Below, piece after piece: positions 6,111 to 13,881 of a stretch of 13,924 nucleotides of DNA. The stretch comes from DAOPKN01 sp035391225 (GTDB lineage Bacteria > Thermotogota > Thermotogae > MWEM01), in assembly GCA_035391225.1 (NCBI GenBank), contig DAOPKN010000050.1, positions 1-13,924 on the forward strand, in the 5' to 3' direction. The notes beneath the pieces are model-generated. The model saw only the letters and a program-made list of their open reading frames with translations. It was not told where the DNA came from and ran no database searches. A program made the position numbers and the translations under genes. How positions within the stretch are numbered: position 1 is the first letter of the stretch; every line of letters begins with the position of its first letter.

Positions 6111-7547
6111 ATGTTCAAACGAATGCTTGTTTTGAGCCTGGTAGTTTCACTGGCCTGCCTCGTGGCATCCTGCAGCACGGGATTCTCGTTGGATTCCATG
6201 CTATCCCGCGGGCAGCAGCAAGAGGTGGACCAGGCGAACCCACCCTCTACCGAACAAGGGAACCCCCCTCCACCCAATCCGGGAAATCCACCCCCAAACC
6301 CGGATGATCCCCCGCCTCCCCCACCGAACCCGGATGATCCAAAACCTCCAAAGGATCCCGACGACCCCAAGCCCCCGAAGCCGCCGAACGAACCCGGTGA
6401 AACCCCGGAGAAGTACTCCATCGACCAAGCCATCTCCGACAACGCGCAGCTCCACACCATCGCCTTCAGCGCACTGGCCTTTTTCACCGGGGACCTGGGG
6501 AGCGATTCCTTTTTCCCCCCGGGGAAGGTGTCCGATTTCTTCGGCTTCCAGTACCTGCGGGACGTGGACGAGGGTGAGATGGGTCACAACACCTCGTTCT
6601 TGACCAAGATCGCCAACAACGTGCTGGCCATCCTAACCGACCAGCAGCTGGAACAACTCAAGCAACTGGCACAGCAACAAGCGCAAACCTTCGAGCAGTA
6701 CGCGCTGGACCGCTTTCCCCTGATGGCAGCTTTCCGGCGGTTGCAAGCCCAGGACCTCCCGGCAGGAACGACGGGATTGAGCAAGCAAGCCGTGGCATCC
6801 TATTCCGAGGAGCTGTACGTGCTCGATGGCACGCTGGCCTACGACAGGGCGCAGCTGGTTGGCAGCATCATCCACGGAATGACCCAGGAGCAGAAAGCCG
6901 CGTTGGACCGCCTAAATACCGGGAATTCCAACGATTGGCCGGTGTTGGAAGACCAGCTCGACAAGAGATCCCTCTCCCACACCGAGCACGTGCTGGTGAT
7001 GACCTATGCCAGCGAACTGTTCAGCTGGTACGCCGGCGACGAGGAGTCGGATACCTACTTTTGCCCCGAGCGCCACGGCACCTACTTCGGAGCCTTCTTC
7101 ATGAAAGACATGCCCGCCATGGGCAACCCGGACTACACCATCGAAACGGGGTTGACCGGAGACAAGGGAGCCCAGATGTTGGAGGTAATGAACGAAGAGC
7201 AACAGCAGCGCATCACCGGGTTGGTGGATGTGCAAAAGGCAAACCTGCTTCAAATTGTGGACGTACGCCGGCAAATGTCTTCCCTACTCCGCGAGTTCCT
7301 GCAGGGGAACACCCCCGACCGAAACCAGTTCATGAGATTGGCAAAGCGCTATGGTAAACTCGATGGGGAAAACGTGTATCACTACGCCACCCGCTTCGCC
7401 GAGGTTTTCCAATCACTCAGCACCGAGCAACGCGACGAGTTGTACGTTCTCCGAGACCTGGAGGGTTACAGCGCGGACGGGGCTTTTTTGTACTCCGAAC
7501 CCATCGCGATGCCCCACATCATCGACAGCGATTTCCTGTTCGAGTAA
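6111..7547 (+). CDS. Proline-rich lipoprotein with internally duplicated domain
   Basis: The 478-residue product starts with a lipoprotein signal (hydrophobic core, lipobox VASC, lipidated Cys21). A linker of about residues 43-100, made of P, N, D and K (NPDDP and DDPKPPK units), follows and probably spans the cell-wall or surface layer. The rest is two copies of a mostly helical unit of about 160 residues (about 112-271 and 293-450). Both copies have a TGD/AGD-x-x-SD-(S/T)-(F/Y)-F-x-P stretch followed by GFQYL or GAFFM and MGHN or MGNP. Each also has two helices beginning like LTDQQ or MTQEQ in copy one and MNEEQ or LSTEQ in copy two, and an LDG-x-x-x-Y motif. The unit's motif is reminiscent of LTxxQ proteins such as Spy/CpxP, but I do not recognise the family as such. 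The start ATG has AAAGGAGG 8 nt upstream. It is first in the operon, 20 nt before the phosphatase gene, suggesting a shared role at the cell surface. Confidence 0.88.
   Translation: MFKRMLVLSLVVSLACLVASCSTGFSLDSMLSRGQQQEVDQANPPSTEQGNPPPPNPGNPPPNPDDPPPPPPNPDDPKPPKDPDDPKPPKPPNEPGETPEKYSIDQAISDNAQLHTIAFSALAFFTGDLGSDSFFPPGKVSDFFGFQYLRDVDEGEMGHNTSFLTKIANNVLAILTDQQLEQLKQLAQQQAQTFEQYALDRFPLMAAFRRLQAQDLPAGTTGLSKQAVASYSEELYVLDGTLAYDRAQLVGSIIHGMTQEQKAALDRLNTGNSNDWPVLEDQLDKRSLSHTEHVLVMTYASELFSWYAGDEESDTYFCPERHGTYFGAFFMKDMPAMGNPDYTIETGLTGDKGAQMLEVMNEEQQQRITGLVDVQKANLLQIVDVRRQMSSLLREFLQGNTPDRNQFMRLAKRYGKLDGENVYHYATRFAEVFQSLSTEQRDELYVLRDLEGYSADGAFLYSEPIAMPHIIDSDFLFE
6297..6340 (+). repeat. Direct repeat within the proline-rich linker coding sequence
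   Basis: AACCCGGATGATCC occurs at 6297-6310 and again at 6327-6340, 30 nt apart and in the same frame (NPDDP). Related GATCCCGACGACCCC follows. The linker appears to have grown by short in-frame duplications. Confidence 0.8.
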
Positions 7548-7567
7548 ACGCACGAGGAGGTGGGTCC

Positions 7568-10306
7568 ATGCCCACGAAAACGATATGGTTTCTGGGATTG
7601 CTACTCTTACCCTGGGTTGTTTTTGCAGCACCCCCCGGCAAAACCAACCTGGCAAATTCGCTTGACGTTTCCCTGCTCCTGGGAAGCCCCACGGATCGCT
7701 CCGTTTCGCTCAAGGTAATCCCCTCGCGAGAACTTCGAGTGAGAGTGGAATACTCCCCGTGTGATTCTTCACAGGCCACTCGCACCCTACCGGCCCTGGC
7801 AAGCCCTGATCAACCCCTTCGCGTTGACCTGGAGAACCTGGCCCCCTCCACCTGTTTCACCTACACCCCCTTCTTCCAGACCGAAGAAGGGGGTGATTGG
7901 TTGCGGGGGCCAACCAACGAGTTTTACACCGCGAGGAACCCGGGGGAGGCCTTTCGCTTCGTGGTCCAGGCAGACTCACACCTCTGGAACAAGGCCGATC
8001 GCGAGCTGTACATCCAGGCGCTGCAGGGTATGGCCAGCAAGGAACCCGATCTGTTCTTCGACCTGGGAGACACTTTCCTCAACGACAAGCTCCCGGTTCC
8101 GGATTTGGAACACGTGCAGCAAGTGTACCGGCAACAGCTTCCGTTCCTACAGCTCGTGGCGCAGTCCGCCCCGCTCTTCCTGGTAGTCGGAAACCACGAG
8201 GGAGAACAAGGTGCATCGCTCGATGGAACTGCAGAAAACCTCGCCGTGTTCTCCACGCTGTGCCGGAACGAGTTTTTCTGCAACCCGGTTCCCGACGGTT
8301 TTTCCACCGGAAACTCGCATCCCGAACCCTTCGTGGGACTTGCGTCCAACTACTACGCCTTCGAGTGGGGAGACGCGCTGTTCGTGGTGCTCGACCCCTA
8401 TCGCTACACCGACAAACCGGTGGGCGAAGCCCGTGGCTGGGATTGGACGCTGGGTGAAGAGCAATACCGCTGGCTGGAACAGACCCTGTGCCAGAACCGG
8501 CAGAAGTTCACGTTCGTTTTCCTTCACCACATCAACGGGTTGGCCCGGGGGGGCGAAAGCGTGTCCAGCCTCTTCGAGTGGGGAGGAGAGAATCCCAACG
8601 GCAGGCGGGCTTTCGCGGCCAACCGCCCCGACTGGGACATGCCCATCCACGATTTGCTCGTGCAAAACCAGGTGACCATCGTATTCCAGGGACACGACCA
8701 CCTGTTCGCGATGGAGCAGCGTGACGGTGTGCTCTACCAAACCGTCCCCAAACCTGCGGAACGGATCCCGGATCACCAGGACAACCTGGATGCTTATCCC
8801 GGTGAACAAGTGCTGCTCAACTCTGGGTGGTTGAACGTGGAAGTGTCCGAGAACCACGTGCAGGTCGACTACAACCGGCTTTTCGTTCCCGGAAGCCCCA
8901 CCTGTACTGCAACGGGTGTGGTGCACTCCTACCGTGTGGATGCGAGCGGCCAGGTCCAAATCTTGGAAAGCACCGATGACAGCGATGCGATGCGCAATTA
9001 CCGGGAATTCTGGGAAAAACACCCCAATTCCTCCCGAAAGCAATCCACGGCGCCAACACTTCCGCTGTCCAGCGCGCTGTTCGCTCCAAGCCCCACCCGG
9101 GTGGGTGTCAGCACCTTCCTCCCATCCCCTGGCAGCTATTTCTACGAGGTTTTTTCCGAGACAGGGAACCTCCTCTATTCCACGCCATCCAAGCAAGTGG
9201 CAAGCAAGGGAATGCAACTTGACTGGCTGGAAAACCTCTCACCCGATGCCAAGTTCCGCTACACACTGCATTTCCAACGTGCCACCGAGCCATCCGAGGC
9301 TGCATCGTTACAGGGTAGCTTCCACACCCCGCGTTCCCCGGGGAAAGGATTCGCTTTCCTGGTGGAAGCCGACCCTCACCTGGATGAACGTTCCAGCCAA
9401 GAGGTTTACGCTTCGCTGCTGCACAACATGCTCACCAAGGAGGCGGACTTCCTGGTCGACCTGGGAGACAACGTCATGGCGGAAAAACTTGCCAACACTC
9501 CCCTGGAAATCGAACAGCGCTTCGCGCTTCTGCGTTCGTCCTGGAACATCCTTTCGAACCGGCTCCCCGTCTTCAGTGTTTTGGGTAACCACGATGGGGA
9601 AGCAGCTTGGAACGAAACGGGAAAGGATGCCATTTCCTCCCAAGTGGCAGCGCTTCGCAGGGTTTTCTTTCCCAATCCCGTACCGACCGGGGATTTCTAC
9701 ACCGGGCGCAACGACTGGAACTACGCCTGGGAGTGGGGAGATGCCCTTTTCCTCGTACTCAACCCCTTCGAATGTACCTCGAAGAAACCCAGCGATGACC
9801 CCTGGGACTGGACGTTGGGACAAGAACAGTTTTCCTGGCTGGAACAAACGCTGCACGAAAACGAGCGCAACTGGGTTTTCCTGTTCATCCACCACCTGGT
9901 GGGAGGAAAAGACGCGTCTGGTCGGGGGGGAGTGGAAGCTGCCCCGTTCTACGAGTGGGGTGGAAAAGACCCGGAAGCATCCGGTGCGTTCGCGGAGCAC
10001 AGACCCGGTTGGTCAATGCCCATCCACGAGTTGCTATGCACCTACGGCGTGGACATCGTGTTCCACGGCCACGACCACTTCTTCGCCCACCAATCGCTGG
10101 ATGGAATCACCTACCTGCTCGTTCCCCAACCCTCGCTGGGGAATCCCCAGGAAATCGAGCACGTGGCGGAAGAGTACGGGTACCGGCAGGGGGTTTTCTT
10201 TCCCTCCCCCGGGTACCTGCACGTTTGGGTCTCCCCGGAGAAGGTTTGCGTGGACCTGTATTCCGGGACGGGGGACCGGTTGGAAACCTCCATCGTGCTA
10301 CAATAA
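7568..10306 (+). CDS. Exported double-domain calcineurin-like metallophosphoesterase
   Basis: The 912-residue protein has a Sec signal peptide (cleavage likely near VFA-APPG, residue 20). Two similar halves follow, each with an Fn3-like/purple acid phosphatase-like N-terminal beta domain followed by a metallophosphoesterase domain. Half one shows D136-x-H138, GD168 (DLGDTF), GNHE (N209-H210), HH320-321 and GHDH (375-378). Half two shows D602-x-H604, GD634 (DLGDNV), GNHD (673-676), HH775-776 and GHDH (834-837). Both halves keep every expected metal ligand and share WDWTLG-x-EQ-x-x-WLEQTL. The enzyme probably hydrolyses phosphoesters outside the cytoplasm with a two-metal site; substrate and whether both sites act are unknown. 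No membrane helix or sorting signal is seen at the C-terminus. The ATG has AGGAGG 7 nt upstream. It sits 20 nt after the lipoprotein gene and 73 nt before the response regulator. A phosphate- or phosphoester-linked function for the operon is inferred from this gene. Confidence 0.92.
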   Translation: MPTKTIWFLGLLLLPWVVFAAPPGKTNLANSLDVSLLLGSPTDRSVSLKVIPSRELRVRVEYSPCDSSQATRTLPALASPDQPLRVDLENLAPSTCFTYTPFFQTEEGGDWLRGPTNEFYTARNPGEAFRFVVQADSHLWNKADRELYIQALQGMASKEPDLFFDLGDTFLNDKLPVPDLEHVQQVYRQQLPFLQLVAQSAPLFLVVGNHEGEQGASLDGTAENLAVFSTLCRNEFFCNPVPDGFSTGNSHPEPFVGLASNYYAFEWGDALFVVLDPYRYTDKPVGEARGWDWTLGEEQYRWLEQTLCQNRQKFTFVFLHHINGLARGGESVSSLFEWGGENPNGRRAFAANRPDWDMPIHDLLVQNQVTIVFQGHDHLFAMEQRDGVLYQTVPKPAERIPDHQDNLDAYPGEQVLLNSGWLNVEVSENHVQVDYNRLFVPGSPTCTATGVVHSYRVDASGQVQILESTDDSDAMRNYREFWEKHPNSSRKQSTAPTLPLSSALFAPSPTRVGVSTFLPSPGSYFYEVFSETGNLLYSTPSKQVASKGMQLDWLENLSPDAKFRYTLHFQRATEPSEAASLQGSFHTPRSPGKGFAFLVEADPHLDERSSQEVYASLLHNMLTKEADFLVDLGDNVMAEKLANTPLEIEQRFALLRSSWNILSNRLPVFSVLGNHDGEAAWNETGKDAISSQVAALRRVFFPNPVPTGDFYTGRNDWNYAWEWGDALFLVLNPFECTSKKPSDDPWDWTLGQEQFSWLEQTLHENERNWVFLFIHHLVGGKDASGRGGVEAAPFYEWGGKDPEASGAFAEHRPGWSMPIHELLCTYGVDIVFHGHDHFFAHQSLDGITYLLVPQPSLGNPQEIEHVAEEYGYRQGVFFPSPGYLHVWVSPEKVCVDLYSGTGDRLETSIVLQ

Positions 10307-10321
10307 GGTTGCCGAAAAACC

Positions 10322-10362
10322 GGGAACCCCCCCAGGAAGCCGAGTTGGGGTGCGGGGGTCCC
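10322..10362 (+). other. GC-rich hairpin between phosphatase and response-regulator genes
   Basis: GGGAACCCCC (10322-10331) can pair with GGGGGTCCC (10354-10362) with one bulged A. There is no T-run after it, and it lies just before the ribosome binding site of the next gene, so it is not a standard terminator. It could reduce or tune expression of the downstream regulator pair, or be an mRNA processing/stability element. Confidence 0.4.
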
Positions 10363-10379
10363 AAGAAACGGAGAAGGGT

Positions 10380-11057
10380 ATGAAATGCAAGATCCTGGTT
10401 GCGGATGACGAGGAAAACTACCGCAAATTGGTGAAGATGTTCCTGGAAAACGCGGGGTACGAGGTACTCACCGCGTGCAACGGGGAAGAAGTGCTGGAAA
10501 AGCTCTCCTCCTGCCAGGAGATCGACCTGCTGCTTTTGGACGTGCTCATGCCAGGCTTGGACGGCCGGGAAACCTGCGAGCACGTACGCAGCTTCTCGGA
10601 CATCCCCGTAATCATGCTCACCGCGCTGGGCGATGAACACGACGAGATCTTGGGGATCCAACTTGGTGCGGACGACTACATCTCTAAGCCCTTTTCCAGC
10701 CAGGTGTTGCTTGCCAGGGTGGGAGCGTTGCTCCGCCGCGTGCAGGGGATGAAAAACACCTTGCTGCAGGAAGAAGGCATGACCTTCATCGACGCGGACT
10801 CCTCGGTGAAAACCCCCGAGGGAACCGTGGTGCTAACCCCCAAGGAATTCCAGCTGCTGAAATTCCTGGTGCTCCAAAAAAACAAGGTTCTCTCGCGGGA
10901 CCAGATCCTGGACCACGTGTGGGGATTCGACTACTTCGGTGACCGACGCACCGTGGACACCCATGTCAAGAGCTTGCGCGCCAAGCTGGGACAGCACGGT
11001 TCGCGCATCCGCACCATTCGGGGCAAGGGATACAGCTACCGGGGGAAGATCGGATGA
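10380..11057 (+). CDS. OmpR/PhoB-family response regulator
   Basis: The 225-residue protein has a receiver domain (1-118) with acidic pocket D9-D10, phospho-acceptor D54 (LLLDVLMPG), T81 and K103 (SKPF), all intact. A winged-helix DNA-binding domain (about 130-225) follows, with TPKEFQLL, DHVWGFDY and RRTVDTHVKSLRAKLG, and ends in IRTIRGKGYSYRG. This is a normal length and layout for a PhoB/OmpR-type transcription factor. The kinase encoded next, overlapping by ATGA, is its expected partner. Start ATG 10380 is preceded by GGAG (10370-10373). Its frame is open for a long way upstream, but that upstream part is a shadow of the phosphatase gene, not a fusion. Its target promoters cannot be read here; it may control its own operon. 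Confidence 0.95.
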   Translation: MKCKILVADDEENYRKLVKMFLENAGYEVLTACNGEEVLEKLSSCQEIDLLLLDVLMPGLDGRETCEHVRSFSDIPVIMLTALGDEHDEILGIQLGADDYISKPFSSQVLLARVGALLRRVQGMKNTLLQEEGMTFIDADSSVKTPEGTVVLTPKEFQLLKFLVLQKNKVLSRDQILDHVWGFDYFGDRRTVDTHVKSLRAKLGQHGSRIRTIRGKGYSYRGKIG

Positions 11058-12505
11058 AATCGATGGCTTTCAAGTGGACGCTTTCGGTCGTTCTGTTAAT
11101 GGCTTCGCTGATCTGTGCCATCTTCCTGGCCAACACCTTCTTCTTGGAAAGTTACTTCGAGGCACGCACGCTGGAACGTTTCACCAAGGAATACCACAGG
11201 TTGCTGGAAGCTTTCCGGGCACCGGACCGCGAGTTCTTGGAACGGCTGCGCCAGCGCAACGCCCAAACGGGGTTCAAGTTCCTGGTGGTAGACGACAGGG
11301 GAAAGGTCCTTCTTTCCACGGTTCCGGAATTCCAAGCCGGCGCTCCGGTTGCGCTCAACCGCGAACAGGAAGATTTCCTGCGGCGTTCCCTCGAGCAACT
11401 CAAGGCAGGCAAAATCGTGAGCGAGTCCATGAAACGCGCAAGCGGGGAGGGATTTGACATCGTTCTGGCGGGACCACTGGAGAGCGACAAGTTCCTGCTG
11501 GTCACGCTACCGCTGGAACTAATCCGCGAAAACACTGCGCTTGCCAACCGTTTCTTGCTGTTCATCGGAAGCGCCTTCTTGCTGTTGGGAGTGATCACCG
11601 CCATCCTGCTTTCCCGGCGTACGGTTCATCCCATCCTCCAAATCAACCGCATTGCCTCTTCCATCGCCAAGCTGGATTTCTCCGAGCGCTACACGGGGAA
11701 GGAAAAAGACGAAGTGGGCACGCTGGGGAAAAGCATCAACCACATTTCCGACGAGCTCAGCCACACCATCTCGCGGTTGCAGGAAGCCAACAACGAGTTG
11801 CACCGCCAGATGCAACTCCAGAAGAACTTCTTCACCAGCGTGACCCACGAGTTCAAGACCCCGGTGGGATTGATCCGGGGTTACGCGGAAAGCCTTCAGC
11901 TGGGGCTTGCCCACACCCCGGAACAAGCCGGGGAATTCTCCGACATCATCATCCACGAGGCGGACCGGCTTACCCGGCTGATCGAAGACATCCTGCTGAT
12001 GGCACGACTGGATTCCACGGGTTTCGAGCTCAAGAAGACCACCTTCGACCTGGTGGAACTCATCGGTAGGACGGTGGAAAAAAGGAGGCTACTTCCCGGG
12101 GGAATAGACCTCCCGGTCACCCTTCGCCTTCCAGTACACTGCACGGTGGAAGCGGACGAGGGAAGGATCTCCCAGGTGCTCGACAACTTACTGGCAAACG
12201 CGGTCGCGCACTGCAGTCCCTCCGGACACCTTTCCATCACGTTGGAGCAAGGAACAGGTGGGGTGCGCGTAGAAGTTTTCAACAGCGGTGCACCCATCCC
12301 TTCGGACCTCCTGGAGCACTTATTCGAACCCTTTGGAACGGCACAGCCCGAATCGCTTCGGAAAAAAAACAGCACGGGGCTGGGGCTCTCCATCGTGAAA
12401 AGCATCGTGGAAAAGCACGGTGGCAGCTGTGGCATCCACAACGTGGAAGGCGGGGTGGTGGCATGGTACCGATTACCTTTCTGGAGGGAGAAAGATGGAG
12501 GATAA
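11054..12505 (+). CDS. Sensor histidine kinase, partner of the adjacent regulator
   Basis: A 483-residue classical kinase. Transmembrane helix 1 is at about 9-30, an extracytoplasmic sensor of about 135 residues follows, and transmembrane helix 2 (about 167-187) leads to a HAMP linker (about 188-240). The HisKA domain has His265 in VTHEFKTPVGL. The HATPase domain has the N box around DNLLANAVAH (N382), G1-like FNSGAPIP (Asn410 where Asp is commonest, a variant familiar in VanS-like kinases), an F box LFEPFG and TGLGLSIVK (about 441-449). Residues for ATP binding and phosphotransfer therefore look usable. The ATG overlaps the stop of the regulator gene (ATGA). Its own last 11 nt overlap the start of the next small gene. 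The sensed signal is unknown; linkage to secreted phosphatase and lipoprotein genes suggests an extracellular cue. Confidence 0.93.
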   Translation: MKSMAFKWTLSVVLLMASLICAIFLANTFFLESYFEARTLERFTKEYHRLLEAFRAPDREFLERLRQRNAQTGFKFLVVDDRGKVLLSTVPEFQAGAPVALNREQEDFLRRSLEQLKAGKIVSESMKRASGEGFDIVLAGPLESDKFLLVTLPLELIRENTALANRFLLFIGSAFLLLGVITAILLSRRTVHPILQINRIASSIAKLDFSERYTGKEKDEVGTLGKSINHISDELSHTISRLQEANNELHRQMQLQKNFFTSVTHEFKTPVGLIRGYAESLQLGLAHTPEQAGEFSDIIIHEADRLTRLIEDILLMARLDSTGFELKKTTFDLVELIGRTVEKRRLLPGGIDLPVTLRLPVHCTVEADEGRISQVLDNLLANAVAHCSPSGHLSITLEQGTGGVRVEVFNSGAPIPSDLLEHLFEPFGTAQPESLRKKNSTGLGLSIVKSIVEKHGGSCGIHNVEGGVVAWYRLPFWREKDGG

Positions 12506-12719
12506 AAAGAACATCCTTCGGGATTCCCAGCCATTCGCGTACAAGATCATCGCGGAAAACAAGGCACGGGTTTTTTACCAGGATCGACACATTTTCACCG
12601 CTGTGGGCAAAGATTTCCAAAAACTGCTCAAGGCAACCCAAACCGAAGATGCCTACCAGGTGCAACTGTGCCTGGCAAAGATGACAGGCAACTTCAAACG
12701 GGGCAACGAAAAAAGGTAG
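12495..12719 (+). CDS. Small hypothetical protein, 74 aa
   Basis: The ATG at 12495 has GGAGG at 12483-12487 (7-nt spacing), inside the end of the kinase gene, giving an 11-nt overlap and a likely coupled translation. The frame ends at TAG 12717-12719. The 74-residue product is charged and has no signal peptide or membrane helix. It contains PFAYKIIAENKARVFYQDR, a possible core beta-helix region, and ends in GNFKRGNEKR. I do not recognise the family. A longer frame opens upstream inside the kinase gene but has no ribosome binding site. It ends the operon (intrinsic terminator at 12750-12780), so it may be an accessory factor of the two-component system, such as a small cytoplasmic modulator. 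That role is inference. Confidence 0.78.
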   Translation: MEDKKNILRDSQPFAYKIIAENKARVFYQDRHIFTAVGKDFQKLLKATQTEDAYQVQLCLAKMTGNFKRGNEKR

Positions 12720-12749
12720 GCAGGAGTGAACCAGTTCTACATGGGACCA

Positions 12750-12780
12750 CCGCACCCCAGTGCGGCTCAATTTTTCTTTT
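12750..12780 (+). terminator. Intrinsic terminator of the lipoprotein-phosphatase-kinase operon
   Basis: The stem CCGCAC (12750-12755) / GTGCGG (12760-12765) closes a CCCA loop. After CTCAA comes a T-rich run, TTTTTCTTTT (12771-12780). The six-pair GC-rich stem with a U-tract fits a Rho-independent terminator. It lies 8 nt before the ribosome binding site of the next gene, so that gene would need read-through or another start of transcription. Confidence 0.8.
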
Positions 12781-12801
12781 CGAAAGCCAGGAGGTTTCCA
12801 G

Positions 12802-13809
12802 TTGCGTTCATCACGAACTAAGGAGTATTCAACCCTCACCCGAACCGGCAAGCTCAGGCGCATTGGACGCTTAGCCACCGCCACCATGAAAGAATACGAG
12901 TTCCGGGTGCAAAGCATGCGCCTCTATTCTTTTGCCACCAACCTGCTGTTCCAAGTGCAGTCCGATAGTGGGCAACGTTTCATGCTCCGCATGGCGGTGC
13001 CTGGCTGGCGCACGTACGAAGACCTGTGCGCGGAGGCCGCATGGTTAGAAGCCCTCCACGCCGACACCGATATCGGAGCACCCCTTGTCCTTCGTTCCAC
13101 GAAAGGGGAATTGGTTCTGCCGGTGAGCGCTCCCGGGATCCCAGCAACATGGAACGCCTCCCTGATGACCTGGGTCAACGGCAGGTTGCTGGCGCATCAC
13201 CTCAACCCCCCCAACTTGGAACGCATGGGTAAGCTGTTCGCGCGGCTGCACGAGCACGGCAAGTCCTGGACACCCCCACCCGGATTCACCAACAGGCGCT
13301 TCGAGGCTTTCTTGTCCCGGGGAGAACCAGACGTTCTCTTCGGGGATGGCAACATCCAGAGGTTAACCAACGAGGACCAGCAAGCGTTCCGACACGCGAA
13401 AGATTGGGTAGAAAAGGAATATGCCAGCTTACCGCAAAGTGACCTACGCGTCATTCACTGCGACCTGTGGCACGAGAACATCAAGCTGGACCATGGAAAA
13501 CTCCGCCCCTTCGATTTCGAAGACACCATTTGGGGTTACCGCCTGCACGACATCGCCATGGGCATGCTAGACCTGTTGGAAACCGTGGGAGAAGAAAGGT
13601 ACAAGGAGCTGCTGGCATCGTTCCGCAAAGGGTACAAGGCCCTTCTCGAATGGCCGGAGGGAAACATGGAAGTGCTGCAGATCGGACGGCTCCTGTGGAA
13701 AGCCAACTACGTGGCCCGCTTCGAACCCGAGTACCTGGCGTCCATGGGACAAAAGCTCGGGGGAATTTTCCGCCACTTCGAACGCACCGGAAAGCTGCAC
13801 CTCCCCTGA
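12802..13809 (+). CDS. APH/choline-kinase-family phosphotransferase
   Basis: A 335-residue kinase-like protein. The catalytic loop is HCDLWHEN (H219, D221, N226) and the metal-binding segment is FDFED (D238, D241), followed by WGYRLHDIA. This is the classical pattern of the aminoglycoside phosphotransferase/homoserine-kinase-II/SrkA-like superfamily. The N-lobe contains FMLRMAVPG, a strand-3-like stretch where Arg stands in place of the usual Lys, a common variant in this group. Substrate unknown: candidates are a small hydroxyl metabolite or a protein Ser/Thr; antibiotic resistance is not implied. The TTG at 12802 is chosen because AGGAGGT (12789-12795) lies 6 nt upstream. An ATG-like frame opening at 12760 lies inside the terminator stem and has no ribosome binding site. 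The gene sits just behind the operon terminator and is followed by two tandem terminators. Confidence 0.88.
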   Translation: MRSSRTKEYSTLTRTGKLRRIGRLATATMKEYEFRVQSMRLYSFATNLLFQVQSDSGQRFMLRMAVPGWRTYEDLCAEAAWLEALHADTDIGAPLVLRSTKGELVLPVSAPGIPATWNASLMTWVNGRLLAHHLNPPNLERMGKLFARLHEHGKSWTPPPGFTNRRFEAFLSRGEPDVLFGDGNIQRLTNEDQQAFRHAKDWVEKEYASLPQSDLRVIHCDLWHENIKLDHGKLRPFDFEDTIWGYRLHDIAMGMLDLLETVGEERYKELLASFRKGYKALLEWPEGNMEVLQIGRLLWKANYVARFEPEYLASMGQKLGGIFRHFERTGKLHLP

Positions 13810-13842
13810 ACGGGGCAACCACAGGGGTTTTCCCCTTGGGAT
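13810..13842 (+). other. Short intergenic stretch with a small inverted repeat
   Basis: Between the phosphotransferase stop and terminator 1 is AGGGG-TTTT-CCCCT (13823-13836), a 5-bp hairpin with a TTTT loop. It has no T-run after it, and I see no gene in this stretch. It could add to the 3' structure of the transcript. Confidence 0.35.
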
Positions 13843-13875
13843 CGCCGCACCGGGGTGCGGCGCATTTGTTTCTTT
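13843..13875 (+). terminator. Intrinsic terminator 1 after the phosphotransferase gene
   Basis: Perfect 8-bp stem CGCCGCAC (13843-13850) / GTGCGGCG (13855-13862) with a CGGG loop, followed by the T-rich CATTTGTTTCTTT (13863-13875). Confidence 0.85.
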
Positions 13876-13881
13876 GGGTAC

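Noticed and set aside
8147..9217. Minus-strand open frame of over 350 codons inside the phosphatase gene
   Set aside because: It lies opposite a coding region with intact metal-binding motifs, has no ribosome binding site, and has low-complexity composition typical of an antisense shadow.
8916..10379. Apparent N-terminal extension of the response regulator, giving a fusion of over 700 residues
   Set aside because: The extension lies in another frame of the phosphatase gene and has no domain. The regulator has a proper ATG and ribosome binding site at 10380.
12760..12801. Upstream start for the phosphotransferase gene at 12760
   Set aside because: It begins inside the terminator hairpin and has no ribosome binding site, whereas TTG 12802 has AGGAGGT 6 nt upstream.
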